From Streptomyces daqingensis (GTDB lineage Bacteria; Actinomycetota; Actinomycetes; Streptomycetales; Streptomycetaceae), in the NCBI RefSeq assembly GCF_014645895.1, contig NZ_BMMP01000011.1:62001-126000 (forward strand): a stretch of 64,000 nucleotides of DNA, given 5' to 3'. The position numbers were made by a program, and so were the translations under genes. Positions 42,715 through 51,541 of the stretch are shown piece after piece (positions within the stretch are counted from its first letter, which is position 1; every line of letters starts with the position of its first letter). The notes beneath the pieces are model-generated. The model saw only the letters and a program-made list of their open reading frames with translations, did not search any database and had not been told where the DNA came from.

Positions 42715-43953
42715 TCAGACCGCGGAGCCCGCCTTCCACTCGGCCCAGCTCATGTTCCAGCCGTTGAGCCCGTTGTCGGGCTGGACGGTCTTGTCGGGCG
42801 AGCCCTTCACCTCGACGACGTCGCCGATCATCGAGTTCTCGTAGAACCAGGCGCCGTCGGTGCCGGAGTCGTTCGCGCCGCGCTTGTCCTTCAGTCCGAC
42901 GCAGCCGTGGCTGGTGTTACCCGAACCGAAGGGCGCGCCCCAGTAGTTGCCGTGGATGAATGTGCCGGACGTCGACAGCCGCATCGCGTGCGGGACGTCC
43001 TTGATGTCGTACCCCTCGGCGCCCTTCCGGCCGAAGCCGACCGTGTCGCCGTCCATGCGGGTCTCCTTGTGCTTCTCGGAGATCACCATCTTGCCGTTGT
43101 ACGTGGGGTTCTTCGCGCTGCCGGCGGAGATCGGGATGTCCTTGAGCTCCTTGCCGTCCCGCACGACCGACATCTTGTGGCTCTTGACGTCGACGGTGCT
43201 GACCTGCGAACGGCCGATGTTGAACGTCACCTTCTTGTCCTGCACGCCGGTGATGTTCTGTGCGCCCTTCACACCGTCGAGCTTGAGGTCGAGGGTGACC
43301 TTGGAACCGGACTTCCAGTACTCCTCGGGGCGGAAATCGAGGCGCGTGTCGTCGAACCAGTGCCCGACGACCTCCTGGCCGCTGGTCGAGCTGACCTTGA
43401 TCGCGGACTGGACGGCCCTCTTGTTGCTGATGGCCTTGTCGAAGTTGATCGACACCGGCATGCCGACGCCCACGGTGGCGCCGTCCTCGCCGGTGTAGGT
43501 GCCTATGAAGCTGTTCGTCGGCGAGACCGTGGTGAAGGTCGAGTTCTCGACCGACTTGCGGCCCTCGCCGTCCTCGGCCTTCGCGGTGATCTTGTACTGC
43601 GTCGCCCGCTCGAGCTGGTCGTTCGGCTTCCATGAGCGGCGGTCGCCGGACATCGTGCCCTCGACGGTCGTGCCGGACTGAACGGCGGTCAACTTCACGT
43701 CGGTGAGCTTGCCTTGGCTGACGACCACCTTGCCGGCGGTGTTGATGCTCGCGCCCTCGGAGCCGTCCTTGCCGGCGATCTTTATTCGGGCCACCGAGCT
43801 CTTCTTGCCGCGCGTCTCGGACTTGGCCTTCTCCGCTCCGCCACCGCCGTCCGACGTGCTGCAGCCACCCAGTGCCAGCACCCCGCCGAGCACCGCAGCC
43901 GTCACGGATATCGCTTTGCGGTGCGTACCCAGCGTCGTCACAGACTTCTCCAT
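42715..43953 (-). CDS. L,D-transpeptidase lipoprotein
   Basis: Membrane-anchored lipoprotein of 412 residues that forms 3-3 peptidoglycan cross-links or attaches proteins to the wall. The lipobox is LALGGC (Cys31) after a basic N-terminus and hydrophobic core. Two Ig-like domains follow (residues ~60-260, rich in VKLTAVQSGTTVEG- and SSTSGQEVVGHW-type strands). The YkuD catalytic domain carries FIHGNYWGAPFGSGNTSHGCVGL, with His and Cys of the HG...SHGC active site. This matches the actinobacterial LdtMt2-type layout. The ATG start is consistent with the lipoprotein signal. Monocistronic. Confidence 0.93.
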   Translation of the reverse strand: MEKSVTTLGTHRKAISVTAAVLGGVLALGGCSTSDGGGGAEKAKSETRGKKSSVARIKIAGKDGSEGASINTAGKVVVSQGKLTDVKLTAVQSGTTVEGTMSGDRRSWKPNDQLERATQYKITAKAEDGEGRKSVENSTFTTVSPTNSFIGTYTGEDGATVGVGMPVSINFDKAISNKRAVQSAIKVSSTSGQEVVGHWFDDTRLDFRPEEYWKSGSKVTLDLKLDGVKGAQNITGVQDKKVTFNIGRSQVSTVDVKSHKMSVVRDGKELKDIPISAGSAKNPTYNGKMVISEKHKETRMDGDTVGFGRKGAEGYDIKDVPHAMRLSTSGTFIHGNYWGAPFGSGNTSHGCVGLKDKRGANDSGTDGAWFYENSMIGDVVEVKGSPDKTVQPDNGLNGWNMSWAEWKAGSAV

Positions 43954-44206
43954 CGCGTCAGAATCCAAGCTCCCCGAATGACCGCGCACTCCCCCGTGCC
44001 GGACCAAGGGGACATGTGCGGACCCAGCTCTACGGAACAGAACGCACAGAGGCTGGTGACCGGTTCCACACGTGATGAAACTGTGGCCCAGCACACGTGG
44101 CCCTGGGGAAGAAGCCTGCCACCACTCCGCGCCCAACGGCGAAACGCCTGGTCAGGGCGGGTGGGGAACGGCGCTCCGACGCGTGTTCGGGCTCCGGCGC
44201 CGCCTT

Positions 44207-44689
44207 TCAGCCCCGGCGCCCGCCCGAGGCGTACCCGGCGGCGTCGACGGCCTCGCGGATCCCGCGGGCCTCGCCTGGGTCCTGCTCCGGCTCGCCGTCC
44301 AGGTCGCCGCGGAGGCCGCCGTCCGCGTCGTCTTCAGGGTCGTCTTCGAGGTCACCGTCGAAATCGGCGAAAGGCGGAAGCGCGCCGAGCCCGTCCTGCC
44401 GGACCTCCTCGCTGCCCCAACTGGCGTGCGCCAGCTCCACTCCCGGCAGCTCGCGCACGAGGTCGAACGGGTCGACCAGGTAGGCGATGGCCTCGCCCGC
44501 GTCCCCGGCGACGGTCTCCCTCGCGTGCTCCCGCTCCTCGTCCGGCATCAGCTCGTCGCCTTCCACCCGGGCGAGGGCGGACCTGGTCAGCGCGTGGGAG
44601 TCGGCGATCTCGACGACCAGGTCCACGTGGAGCCGGATGTGCGGCCCCGAGCCCGTGGGGTCGGTGCGCGGTGTCTCGTCAGCGTCCAT
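44207..44689 (-). CDS. Acidic hypothetical protein
   Basis: A 160-residue, strongly acidic protein. Residues 15-110 form a plausible ordered part (HIRLHVDLVVEIADSHALTRSALARVEGDELMPDEEREHARETVAGDAGEAIAYLVDPFDLVRELPGVELAHASW); the tail is Asp/Glu/Gly-rich (DFDGDLEDDPEDDADGG). No family is recognised. Codon bias favours this strand over the overlapping forward frame. It lies between the L,D-transpeptidase gene and a small secreted protein gene; the role is unknown. Confidence 0.6.
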   Translation of the reverse strand: MDADETPRTDPTGSGPHIRLHVDLVVEIADSHALTRSALARVEGDELMPDEEREHARETVAGDAGEAIAYLVDPFDLVRELPGVELAHASWGSEEVRQDGLGALPPFADFDGDLEDDPEDDADGGLRGDLDGEPEQDPGEARGIREAVDAAGYASGGRRG

Positions 44690-44828
44690 GTACGGAGCGT
44701 AAGCGCAGCGGAGGCGCGGGTTCCGTAGGACCCGCGGCGGTCTATAACATCGGCCACCGCGCCGTCAGTTCGTGGCGTGCGCACCGCTCGTCGCTCGTCG
44801 CACCACAGCACTCGGAAGGGGCTATCCA

Positions 44829-45221
44829 GTGCCCGCAGCCGGACTCTCGACCGTGTCCGCACACCGCCGGTCCCTGGTGACCGCGACTGCCGCCGGCGCG
44901 GTGCTCTGCGCCCTCTGGTTCGTCCCCACGGCCAAGGCCGTCCCGGACGGCACGGGCACAGACGTACGACAGGCCGGCCACTCCGCCGTGACGCACGGCG
45001 CGGCCCGGGACAGCGGCCCCCACTCGGGAGCGGGCGCGCCGGAGCACACCGCGGGACGGCCCGCGGGCGTCAACTCCTCGGACCCGGGAGCCGTCGGCTC
45101 CCCTTACGTGCTGGGCGGCCTGGCGCTCGCGGGGGCCGGCGGCGCGCTGGTCGTCCGCTCGCGCCGCCGGGCGGCCGGTGCCCGCGCGGCGTCTCAGGCG
45201 AGTGCGCCCGTCACCGACTGA
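44829..45221 (+). CDS. Small secreted protein with C-terminal membrane segment
   Basis: A 130-residue protein. The N-terminus has a signal peptide (HRRSLVTATAAGAVLCALWFVPTAKAVPDG), the middle is Gly/Ala/His-rich, and the C-terminus is PYVLGGLALAGAGGALVVRSRRRAAGARA, a membrane helix followed by arginines, as in wall-anchored or tail-anchored surface proteins. No LPxTG-type sortase motif precedes it. The GTG start at 44829 has GGAAGGGG at good distance. Its last 28 bp overlap, convergently, the end of hutH. Confidence 0.72.
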   Translation: MPAAGLSTVSAHRRSLVTATAAGAVLCALWFVPTAKAVPDGTGTDVRQAGHSAVTHGAARDSGPHSGAGAPEHTAGRPAGVNSSDPGAVGSPYVLGGLALAGAGGALVVRSRRRAAGARAASQASAPVTD

Positions 45222-46747
45222 GCCGCGCCCACCAGGGCCCCCGTCCTGACGAACTCCTCGCACGCCGCCAGGTCGGGTGAGAGGAAGCGGTCGGGGCCCG
45301 GGCCCTCGGCGCCCGCCTCGCGGAGCGCTCTCACGATCGCCGCCGTGGCGTCGCCCGGGGTCAACCGGCCGCCCTCCGCCCGCAGTTCGACCGCACGCGT
45401 CGCCGCGTAGAGCTCCACGGCGACGACGCGCGTCAGGTTGTCCACAGCTGTGCGCAACTTGCGCGCCGCGGACCAGCCCATCGAGACGTGGTCCTCCTGC
45501 ATCGCCGAGGACGGGATGGAGTCCGCGGACGCCGGGACCGCCAGCCGCTTCATCTCGCTGACCAGGGCCGCCTGTGTGTACTGGGCGATCATCAGCCCCG
45601 AGTCGACTCCCGCGTCGTGCGCGAGGAACGGCGGAAGGCCGTGCGAGCGGTTCTTGTCCAGCAGCCGGTCGGTGCGGCGCTCCGCGACGGAGGCGAGATC
45701 GGCCGCGGCGACGGCGAGGAAGTCCAGCACGTACGCCACGGGGGCGCCGTGGAAGTTGCCGTTGGACTCCACGCGCCCGTCGGGCAGTACGACGGGATTG
45801 TCGACGGCCGCGTCCAGTTCCCGCTGCGCGACGGTGAGGGCGTGCGCGAGGGTGTCCCGGCCTGCGCCGGCGACCTGAGGCGCGCACCGCACCGAGTAGG
45901 CGTCCTGCACGCGGGGCGCGTCGTCCTGGTGGTGCCCCGTGAGGCCGGAACCCGCGAGCACCTTCCGCATGTTGGCGGCCGACGCGGCCTGTCCCGGGTG
46001 CGGGCGTATGGCGTGCAGCTCGGGCGCCAGGACCTTGTCGGTGCCGAGCAGCGCCTCCAGGGTGAGGGCCGCGGTGATGTCGGCCGAGGTGAAGAGGCGT
46101 GCGAGGTCGGCACCCGCCAGGAGCAGCATGCCGAGCATGCCGTCGGTCCCGTTGAGGAGGGCCAGCCCTTCCTTCTCGCGGAGTTCGACGGGGGCCAGTC
46201 CGTGCTCCTCCAGCAGTCCGGCGGCCGGGGCCACCGTGCCGTCGGGTCCCTCGGCGTCGCCCTCGCCCATCAGGGCGAGCGCGCAGTGCGAGAGGGGGGC
46301 GAGGTCCCCGGAGCAGCCGAGGGAGCCGTACTCGTGCACGACGGGGGTGATCCCGGCGTTCAGCAGGTCGGCGATGGCCTGCGCGACTCGCGGGCGCACA
46401 CCGGTCCGCCCCGAGGCGAGCGTCTTCAGGCGCAGGAACATCAGCGCCCGCACGACCTCACGCTCGACGCGCGGCCCCATGCCCGCCGCGTGCGAGCGGA
46501 CGATGTTGCGCTGGAGCTGCGCGCGGAGCCCGGGGCTGATGTGGCGGACGGCGAGGGCGCCGAAGCCGGTGGAGACGCCGTAGACGGGTTCGGGCCTCGC
46601 GGCGAGGTCCTCGATGTGGCGCCGTGCGGCCTCCAGTGCCGCCACCGCCTGCGGCGACAGCTCCACGCGTGCGCCGTCCCGGGCGACGGCGATGACGTCC
46701 TCGGGGGTCGTGCCGGACTCGCCGAGCACCACGGTGTGCATAGTCAT
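45194..46747 (-). CDS. hutH: Histidine ammonia-lyase
   Basis: Histidase, 517 residues. It eliminates ammonia from L-histidine to urocanate, the first step of histidine use. The MIO cofactor forms from an internal tripeptide in EYGSLGCSGDLAPLSHCALA; here it is Cys145-Ser-Gly rather than the more common Ala-Ser-Gly. YGVSTGFGALA at residues 56-66 and the QEDHVSMGW stretch near residue 410 are also conserved. Two ATG codons two residues apart are possible starts. The rest of the hut pathway is not in the window. Its 3' end overlaps the neighbouring small gene. Confidence 0.96.
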   Translation of the reverse strand: MTMHTVVLGESGTTPEDVIAVARDGARVELSPQAVAALEAARRHIEDLAARPEPVYGVSTGFGALAVRHISPGLRAQLQRNIVRSHAAGMGPRVEREVVRALMFLRLKTLASGRTGVRPRVAQAIADLLNAGITPVVHEYGSLGCSGDLAPLSHCALALMGEGDAEGPDGTVAPAAGLLEEHGLAPVELREKEGLALLNGTDGMLGMLLLAGADLARLFTSADITAALTLEALLGTDKVLAPELHAIRPHPGQAASAANMRKVLAGSGLTGHHQDDAPRVQDAYSVRCAPQVAGAGRDTLAHALTVAQRELDAAVDNPVVLPDGRVESNGNFHGAPVAYVLDFLAVAAADLASVAERRTDRLLDKNRSHGLPPFLAHDAGVDSGLMIAQYTQAALVSEMKRLAVPASADSIPSSAMQEDHVSMGWSAARKLRTAVDNLTRVVAVELYAATRAVELRAEGGRLTPGDATAAIVRALREAGAEGPGPDRFLSPDLAACEEFVRTGALVGAAQSVTGALA

Positions 46748-46866
46748 ATTCAGGCACCCTAGAGAGTGAATCGATTCCTGTCACGACCGGGGCCTCGAAC
46801 CGCTTCCCCCGCCGGCACGCTCCCCGCCCCGCCTCCGCAGGAGGCACGGCCCGCCCGGTGTCCGGC

Positions 46867-48345
46867 TCAGCGACGCCCGCCGGCCCGCCACGGCACGTCC
46901 GGCCCGCCGGCGGTCCCCGGCTCCCCGGCCCGCGGACGGACTTCCCCAGCGTCGCCCCGTACCCCGTCGCCGCCGCCTCCGCCGTTGCCGCCGGCCCGGC
47001 CTCCGTCGGCGGGACGGAGCCCGTCGCCCCTGCCCGGGCCCCCGCCCTGTGACGGCTCGCCCGGTGGCGGCTCGTCCGCTCCGCTCGTCGCGTGCCCGCG
47101 GAAGTGCCGGCGGTCGCCCGGCGGTGAAGCCGCGACGGGCGCCTCGGCTCCGGCGCTCCCGGCCACCGCCTCGTCCGCCTCGGACGCGTCGGCGAGCCGT
47201 ACGACCGGCCCGGAGACACCCCCGTCCCGCCCGGCCACCACCGGACGGCGGGCGCGCGCCGCCTTCGCCCGGTACTGCGCGGCGTCCGCGAGCCGGAAGA
47301 GGCGCGCCGCGGAGCGCACCGGCCCGATGGGGTCCCCCGTCGACGCCACGCCGCAGGCCACACCGTCCCCGGCCTGGAGCCCGGCGGCCATGCGGCAGAC
47401 CTCCTCGGCCGCCCGCACCACCCGGTCCGCGTCCGGTCCGACCGTCAGCAGGCAGAACTCGTCGCCGCCCAGCCGTGCCGCGAGTGCGCCCGGCAGGGTC
47501 GCCCCGCACAGCGAGAGCACTATCCCGAAGCGCTCCAGCAGCCGGTCGCCGGCGGCGTGCCCGAGTTCGTCGTTGACGCGTTTGAGGCCGTTGACGTCGC
47601 AGACGACGAGGCTGACGACCGTCCCGTCCTCGCGGTGCCGCTGAAGGCCGTCCTCCAGCTTCCCCTCGATGGCACGGCGGTTGGCGAGTCCGGTCAGCTG
47701 GTCCGTGAAGGCGAGCCGGCGGACCTCTTCGAGCTGCTCGTTCTGCGCGATCCCGGCGGCGATGATCTCGGCCAGTATCGTCGCGAAGTGGGCGTCCGAC
47801 TGGTCGAATACGGGTTCCCCCACCCCCCTGGCGACGTACAGCTCACCCCAGGCCCTGCCGTGCAGCACGATCGGCGCCACGACGCAGCAACCGCGCCCCC
47901 TGCGGCGCAGGGCCTCCACGCGCGGATGGACGCGTATCGCACGGCCGGCGGCCCCGCCGCCGGCGGTCTCGCCACTCGCCGTCTCGTCGCCCGCCGTCTC
48001 GATCCAGGCGTGCGGCTCGTCCTTGCCCTCCACCCGCCAGCGTTCACGGAGGGACTCGGTGATCTCGGGGAAGTCGTGCACCGGGTAGGACTCGTCGTCC
48101 GGGAACTCGCTCTCGCCCGCGGCCAGCTTCCCGACGTTGACCAGGACGTCCAGCCGCCCGCGCGCCCTGTCCCAGGCGGATATCGCCGCGAACACGCCGT
48201 CCATCGCCGCGCACGCCCGCACCGCGGCGGCGTGCGCGACCTCGCGGTGCGCGGAGTCGCGGGGATGCGCGTCGCAGAAGCGCTGCGCCGTCGTCATGGC
48301 CTGAGCCAGCTCGACGACCGCCCGCAACCGTGGGTCCTCTCCCAT
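46867..48345 (-). CDS. GAF-GGDEF protein, predicted diguanylate cyclase
   Basis: A 492-residue protein. Residues 20-200 contain a GAF-like sensor (VLVNVGKLAAGESEFPDD..., VVAPIVLHGRAWGELYVARG). Residues ~210-370 are a GGDEF domain: LAFTDQLTGLANRRAIEGKLEDGL, VVCDVNGLKRVNDELGHAAGDRLL and the active-site ARLGGDEF, which is intact. The position where an inhibitory RxxD I-site would lie reads LPGA, so product feedback through that site is unlikely. The last ~110 residues are Gly/Pro/Arg-rich and disordered. No EAL domain is present. Predicted to make c-di-GMP in response to a ligand or redox signal. Confidence 0.87.
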   Translation of the reverse strand: MGEDPRLRAVVELAQAMTTAQRFCDAHPRDSAHREVAHAAAVRACAAMDGVFAAISAWDRARGRLDVLVNVGKLAAGESEFPDDESYPVHDFPEITESLRERWRVEGKDEPHAWIETAGDETASGETAGGGAAGRAIRVHPRVEALRRRGRGCCVVAPIVLHGRAWGELYVARGVGEPVFDQSDAHFATILAEIIAAGIAQNEQLEEVRRLAFTDQLTGLANRRAIEGKLEDGLQRHREDGTVVSLVVCDVNGLKRVNDELGHAAGDRLLERFGIVLSLCGATLPGALAARLGGDEFCLLTVGPDADRVVRAAEEVCRMAAGLQAGDGVACGVASTGDPIGPVRSAARLFRLADAAQYRAKAARARRPVVAGRDGGVSGPVVRLADASEADEAVAGSAGAEAPVAASPPGDRRHFRGHATSGADEPPPGEPSQGGGPGRGDGLRPADGGRAGGNGGGGGDGVRGDAGEVRPRAGEPGTAGGPDVPWRAGGRR

Positions 48346-48492
48346 GAGTGCCAGGCTAGAAGCGTTCCGCCCGGACCGCCGTCCGGCTTGCTCCCGGTAC
48401 GGGTCGTCCGCGGGACCGCTCCGCGGCGTCCTTTCCCCGGGGGATCGCGGGACGGGGCGGCCGAGGCGCCGCCCCGGTGCGGTGGACGTCTT

Positions 48493-49302
48493 TCACTCCC
48501 CTGGCCACTGCGGCTTCCGCTTCTCGTTGAACGCCGCGACGCCCTCGGCCCGGTCCCCGGAGAACGCGACGGTGCGCCAGGCGGCGTCCTCGATCTCCAG
48601 GCCGGCGCTCAGGTCCAGGCCCCAGCCCGTACGGAGCGCGCGCTTGGCGGCCCGCAGCCCGACCGGGGAGTTGCGTGCGATGCGTCCGCCCAGCGCGAGC
48701 GCCTCGTCGCGGTCGCGGCCCTCCTCGACCAGCTCGTCGACGAGGCCGAGGCGGTGGGCCTCGGCGCCCTCGACGCGGCGGGCCGAGAAGATCAGTTCGG
48801 CGGCGCGGGCCGCGCCCACGCGGCGCGGCAGCAGCTGCGTACCGCCGCCCCCGGGGATGACGCCGACCGAGACCTCGGGCAGTCCGACGACGGCGGTGGG
48901 GTCGGCGACGATCACGTCGCAGGAGAGCGCCAGCTCGAAGCCGCCCCCCAGCGCGTAGCCGTGCACGGCCGCGACGGTCGGCATCGGAAGCTCCAGGACA
49001 CCGGTGTAGGCGGCGCGCGCGGTCGGCCGCTGGCGCCCGAGTTCGGCGTCGCTGAGCGAGTTGCGCTCCTTGAGGTCCGCGCCCACGCAGAAGGCCCGCT
49101 CGTGCGTGGAGGTGAGCACGGTGGCGCGTACGCCGCGGTCGGCGGCCAGGTCCGCGCACGCCTCGGCGAGACGGGCCGCCAGCTCGCTGGAGACGGCGTT
49201 CATGGCGCCGGGCCGGTCCAGGACGAGTTCGGCGACGTGGGTCTCCGCGTCCTTGCGGACGGCGATCCACTCCCCGTAACGCTCTTCGCTCACGCTGCTC
49301 AT
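48493..49302 (-). CDS. Enoyl-CoA hydratase/isomerase family protein
   Basis: Crotonase-fold protein of 269 residues. It shows AELVLDRPGAMNAVSSELAARL, the oxyanion-hole segment AFCVGADLKER and AVHGYALGGGFELALSCDVIVAD, and PEVSVGVIPGGGGTQLLPRRVG with the catalytic-position glutamates. The GLVDELVEEG and PVGLRAAKRAL segments complete the family. Likely hydrates 2-enoyl-CoA in fatty-acid or amino-acid breakdown; the exact acyl substrate is not known. The ATG start lies in a cluster of genes all transcribed separately. Confidence 0.92.
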   Translation of the reverse strand: MSSVSEERYGEWIAVRKDAETHVAELVLDRPGAMNAVSSELAARLAEACADLAADRGVRATVLTSTHERAFCVGADLKERNSLSDAELGRQRPTARAAYTGVLELPMPTVAAVHGYALGGGFELALSCDVIVADPTAVVGLPEVSVGVIPGGGGTQLLPRRVGAARAAELIFSARRVEGAEAHRLGLVDELVEEGRDRDEALALGGRIARNSPVGLRAAKRALRTGWGLDLSAGLEIEDAAWRTVAFSGDRAEGVAAFNEKRKPQWPGE

Positions 49303-49411
49303 CGACGCCTCCGGTTAACGCTCGCTCACCAGTGTCCGCGGGTCACTGTACGGTCCGCCCGGAGGACTGAGAACGCCCGCCCTGTCAGACCCGTCTGCGA
49401 TGCTCCCGGGC

Positions 49412-49867
49412 ATGGAAGCGACGCTGCAGCTGACCGTCGACTGCGCTGATCCGCAGCGGATGGTGGCCTTCTGGACCAGGGCTCTGGGCTACGTGCCCGA
49501 GCCTCCTCCCGGGGGCCACGCCACGTGGCGCGAGCACTGGGAGGCGATGGGCGTGCCGGAGGAGGAGCTCCCCGAGGGCGCCGGTGAGACGCCGGAGTCG
49601 GCCGTCGACCCGGAGGGCCGGGGGCCGCGCCTGTGGTTCCAGAAGGTCCCGGAGCCCAAGACGGTCAAGAACCGGGTCCATCTCGACGTCCTGGTCGGTG
49701 GCGGAAGCGGCACCCCGCTGCCCGACCGGACCCGCCGGGTCACGTCGAAGGTCGAGGAGCTGACAAAGGCGGGCGCCGCGGTCCTCCGGATCATGGACGA
49801 GCCGGGCATGGACTACTACTGCGCCGTGCTGCGGGACCCGGAGGGGAACGAGTTCTGCGTCGCCTGA
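49412..49867 (+). CDS. VOC-superfamily (glyoxalase-like) protein
   Basis: A 151-residue VOC-fold protein: ATLQLTVDCADPQRMVAFWTRALGYVPE, a WREHWEAMGVPEEELPEGAGETPESAVDPEGRGPRLWFQKVPEPKTVKNRVHLDVLV segment and the C-terminal MDEPGMDYYCAVLRDPEGNEFCVA. His in NRVHLDV and Glu in GNEFCV are at the usual metal positions. This subtype is common in Streptomyces and is not clearly glyoxalase I. ATG at 49412 was chosen because relatives start with ME-type sequence; an ATG 12 bp upstream also exists. Function unknown. Confidence 0.82.
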   Translation: MEATLQLTVDCADPQRMVAFWTRALGYVPEPPPGGHATWREHWEAMGVPEEELPEGAGETPESAVDPEGRGPRLWFQKVPEPKTVKNRVHLDVLVGGGSGTPLPDRTRRVTSKVEELTKAGAAVLRIMDEPGMDYYCAVLRDPEGNEFCVA

Positions 49868-49970
49868 CGCGGCCTGCGGCGAGGCGTACCAGCACCGGAA
49901 GCACCACCCCGGGCCTGGGAGATCCGCGCCCCGGAGCCCGCTCCAGCCGTGGCGGCGCGGGTACCCGGGC

Positions 49971-51215
49971 TCAGCGGCGCGCCAGCATCCAGGGTTCGAC
50001 GACGCCGAGGCCGCGGACGGGCCGCTGGTACAGCGGCTGCAGCGCGAAGCGGTAGTCGGAGAGGTCCTCGGTCTCCTTCTCCGACTCGGGGGCGTCGCCG
50101 GCGGCGACGAGCTCCGCCCGGAAGTCGCCGTCCACGAGCACCCGGTCCTTGGGAGCTATCGACGTCAGCCTGCTGGCGAGGTTGACGGTGTTGCCGAAGA
50201 CGTCGCCCATGCGGGTCGTCATCGTGCCGAAGGCGATGCCGACGCGCAGCTCGGGCATCGTCGGATCGTTGGCCATGGTCTCGATCAGGCGCAGGCCGAT
50301 CTCCGCGGCGGTCCCCGCGTCCTCCGCGACGTAGAGGATCTCGTCGCCGAGCGCCTTGATCAGACGTCCGCCGTTGGCGGCGACGAGGTCGGCCGCCGTG
50401 GTCTCGAAAGCCTCCACGAGCTCGCCGAGTTCGTCGTCCTCCAGGCGGCGCGTGAGACGCGTGAAGCCGACGAGGTCGGCGAAGGCGATGGCCTGCCGCC
50501 GGTCCACGGTCTCCTCGTCGTCGAGGGCCTGGACGACGCGTCCGGTGGCCGCGGCGAGCTGCCGCCGCCACACGTAGACGAGGAACTCCTCCAGCTCCGG
50601 GAGGAGCAGCTGCACCAGCGGATAGGTGACCTCGTTGCGGGTCATGCCGGGCTCGGGAGGCTCCGTCAGCCCCATCAGGAACGAGTCGATCTGCCAGTCC
50701 GCCAGCCGCGACGTGGTCTGCCCGGTGGAGCGGGCGACCTGAACGGCCGTCGCCTCGCTGAGCAGCCCGGCCTCGACGAGGCCCGCGAGGCGGCGCAGCG
50801 CCAGCACATCCGCCTCGGTGAGCGCCCGGGCCTGGCCGACGTCGGCGAAGCCCATGGCCCGCCAGAAACGCGAGGCCAGCTCCATGGAGACCCCGGCGGC
50901 CCGTGCCGCCTGGAACGGGGTGTACTGGCGGGAGGAGCCGAGGATCAGCTCCTCGATGCGCAGGGCGCTGGGGTCGTCGTCGCTCTCGCCGCTTCCGCCC
51001 TGCACGCGGGGCAAGGGCTGGCCCGAAGGCTGCGGCGGCCCGGCGGGACCGTCGGATCCGGGCGCGGAGGCCTCTGCGGGACGGGCGGCGTGAGCGGGGG
51101 GCGCCGCCCGTGGGACCGGCCGCTCCGGTGGCCGCGCCGCGTCTCCCGGCTCCCCGTCCGGTGCCGGCTGCGACCCGGACGCACGGGCGGGCGTGTCCGG
51201 TTCATCGTCGGCCAC
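49971..51215 (-). CDS. cya: Class III adenylate cyclase
   Basis: Soluble class III adenylate cyclase, about 414 residues. Residues 1-90 are Pro/Ala-rich. A helical middle domain follows (LRIEELILGSSRQYTPFQAARAAGVSMELASRFWRAMGFADV, with a MerR-like flavour). The catalytic domain from about residue 245 has FADLVGFTRLTRRLEDDELGELVEAFE (metal Asp), IKALGDEILYVAED (second metal Asp) and FGTMTTRMGDVFGNTVNLASRL with the catalytic Asn and Arg. All key residues are present, so it should make cAMP. The GTG start at 51215 has GAGGGGCGGACA upstream; a longer frame exists but has no support. Confidence 0.9.
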   Translation of the reverse strand: MADDEPDTPARASGSQPAPDGEPGDAARPPERPVPRAAPPAHAARPAEASAPGSDGPAGPPQPSGQPLPRVQGGSGESDDDPSALRIEELILGSSRQYTPFQAARAAGVSMELASRFWRAMGFADVGQARALTEADVLALRRLAGLVEAGLLSEATAVQVARSTGQTTSRLADWQIDSFLMGLTEPPEPGMTRNEVTYPLVQLLLPELEEFLVYVWRRQLAAATGRVVQALDDEETVDRRQAIAFADLVGFTRLTRRLEDDELGELVEAFETTAADLVAANGGRLIKALGDEILYVAEDAGTAAEIGLRLIETMANDPTMPELRVGIAFGTMTTRMGDVFGNTVNLASRLTSIAPKDRVLVDGDFRAELVAAGDAPESEKETEDLSDYRFALQPLYQRPVRGLGVVEPWMLARR

Positions 51216-51541
51216 TGTCCGCCCCTCGCCGGGCCCGGTCGTACCTGCGCACTGCCCTTCCGTTCTCTTGTCGAGATCTTCGGGGATCACCGGGACGCGC
51301 CGCATCCGCATCCCCTCCGCCGCGTGCCAACAATACGGCAGCGGTCCGCTGAACAGGCCCCTCTGTGGACGCTCCGGCGCACTCGTGCCACCGACTCGGC
51401 ACATCGCCCGACCGCCCGTCACCGACGGCGATCCGGCGTGCACCCACCGCCGATCCGCGCGCGTTCCCGGGGCCCGCTGCGGCGTGACCGCGCCGCCCGG
51501 CGGCCACTCGGCACGACCGCCGCGTCATCGCCGTCCGGCGG
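51216..51541. other. Region between cya start and birA end
   Basis: About 325 bp. The cya frame stays open upstream of 51215 for another 76 codons, but the composition there is Arg/Gly-rich without family features. The right end carries a hairpin, GACCGCCG (51515-51522) with CGGCGGTC (51536-51543), overlapping the birA stop and likely terminating birA on the reverse strand. The cya promoter presumably lies here. Confidence 0.5.

Noticed and set aside
44072..44728. A forward-strand frame opposite the acidic hypothetical protein
   Set aside because: Codon usage and the acidic, ordered N-terminal half favour the reverse frame; the forward product is Arg/Pro/Val-rich without motifs.
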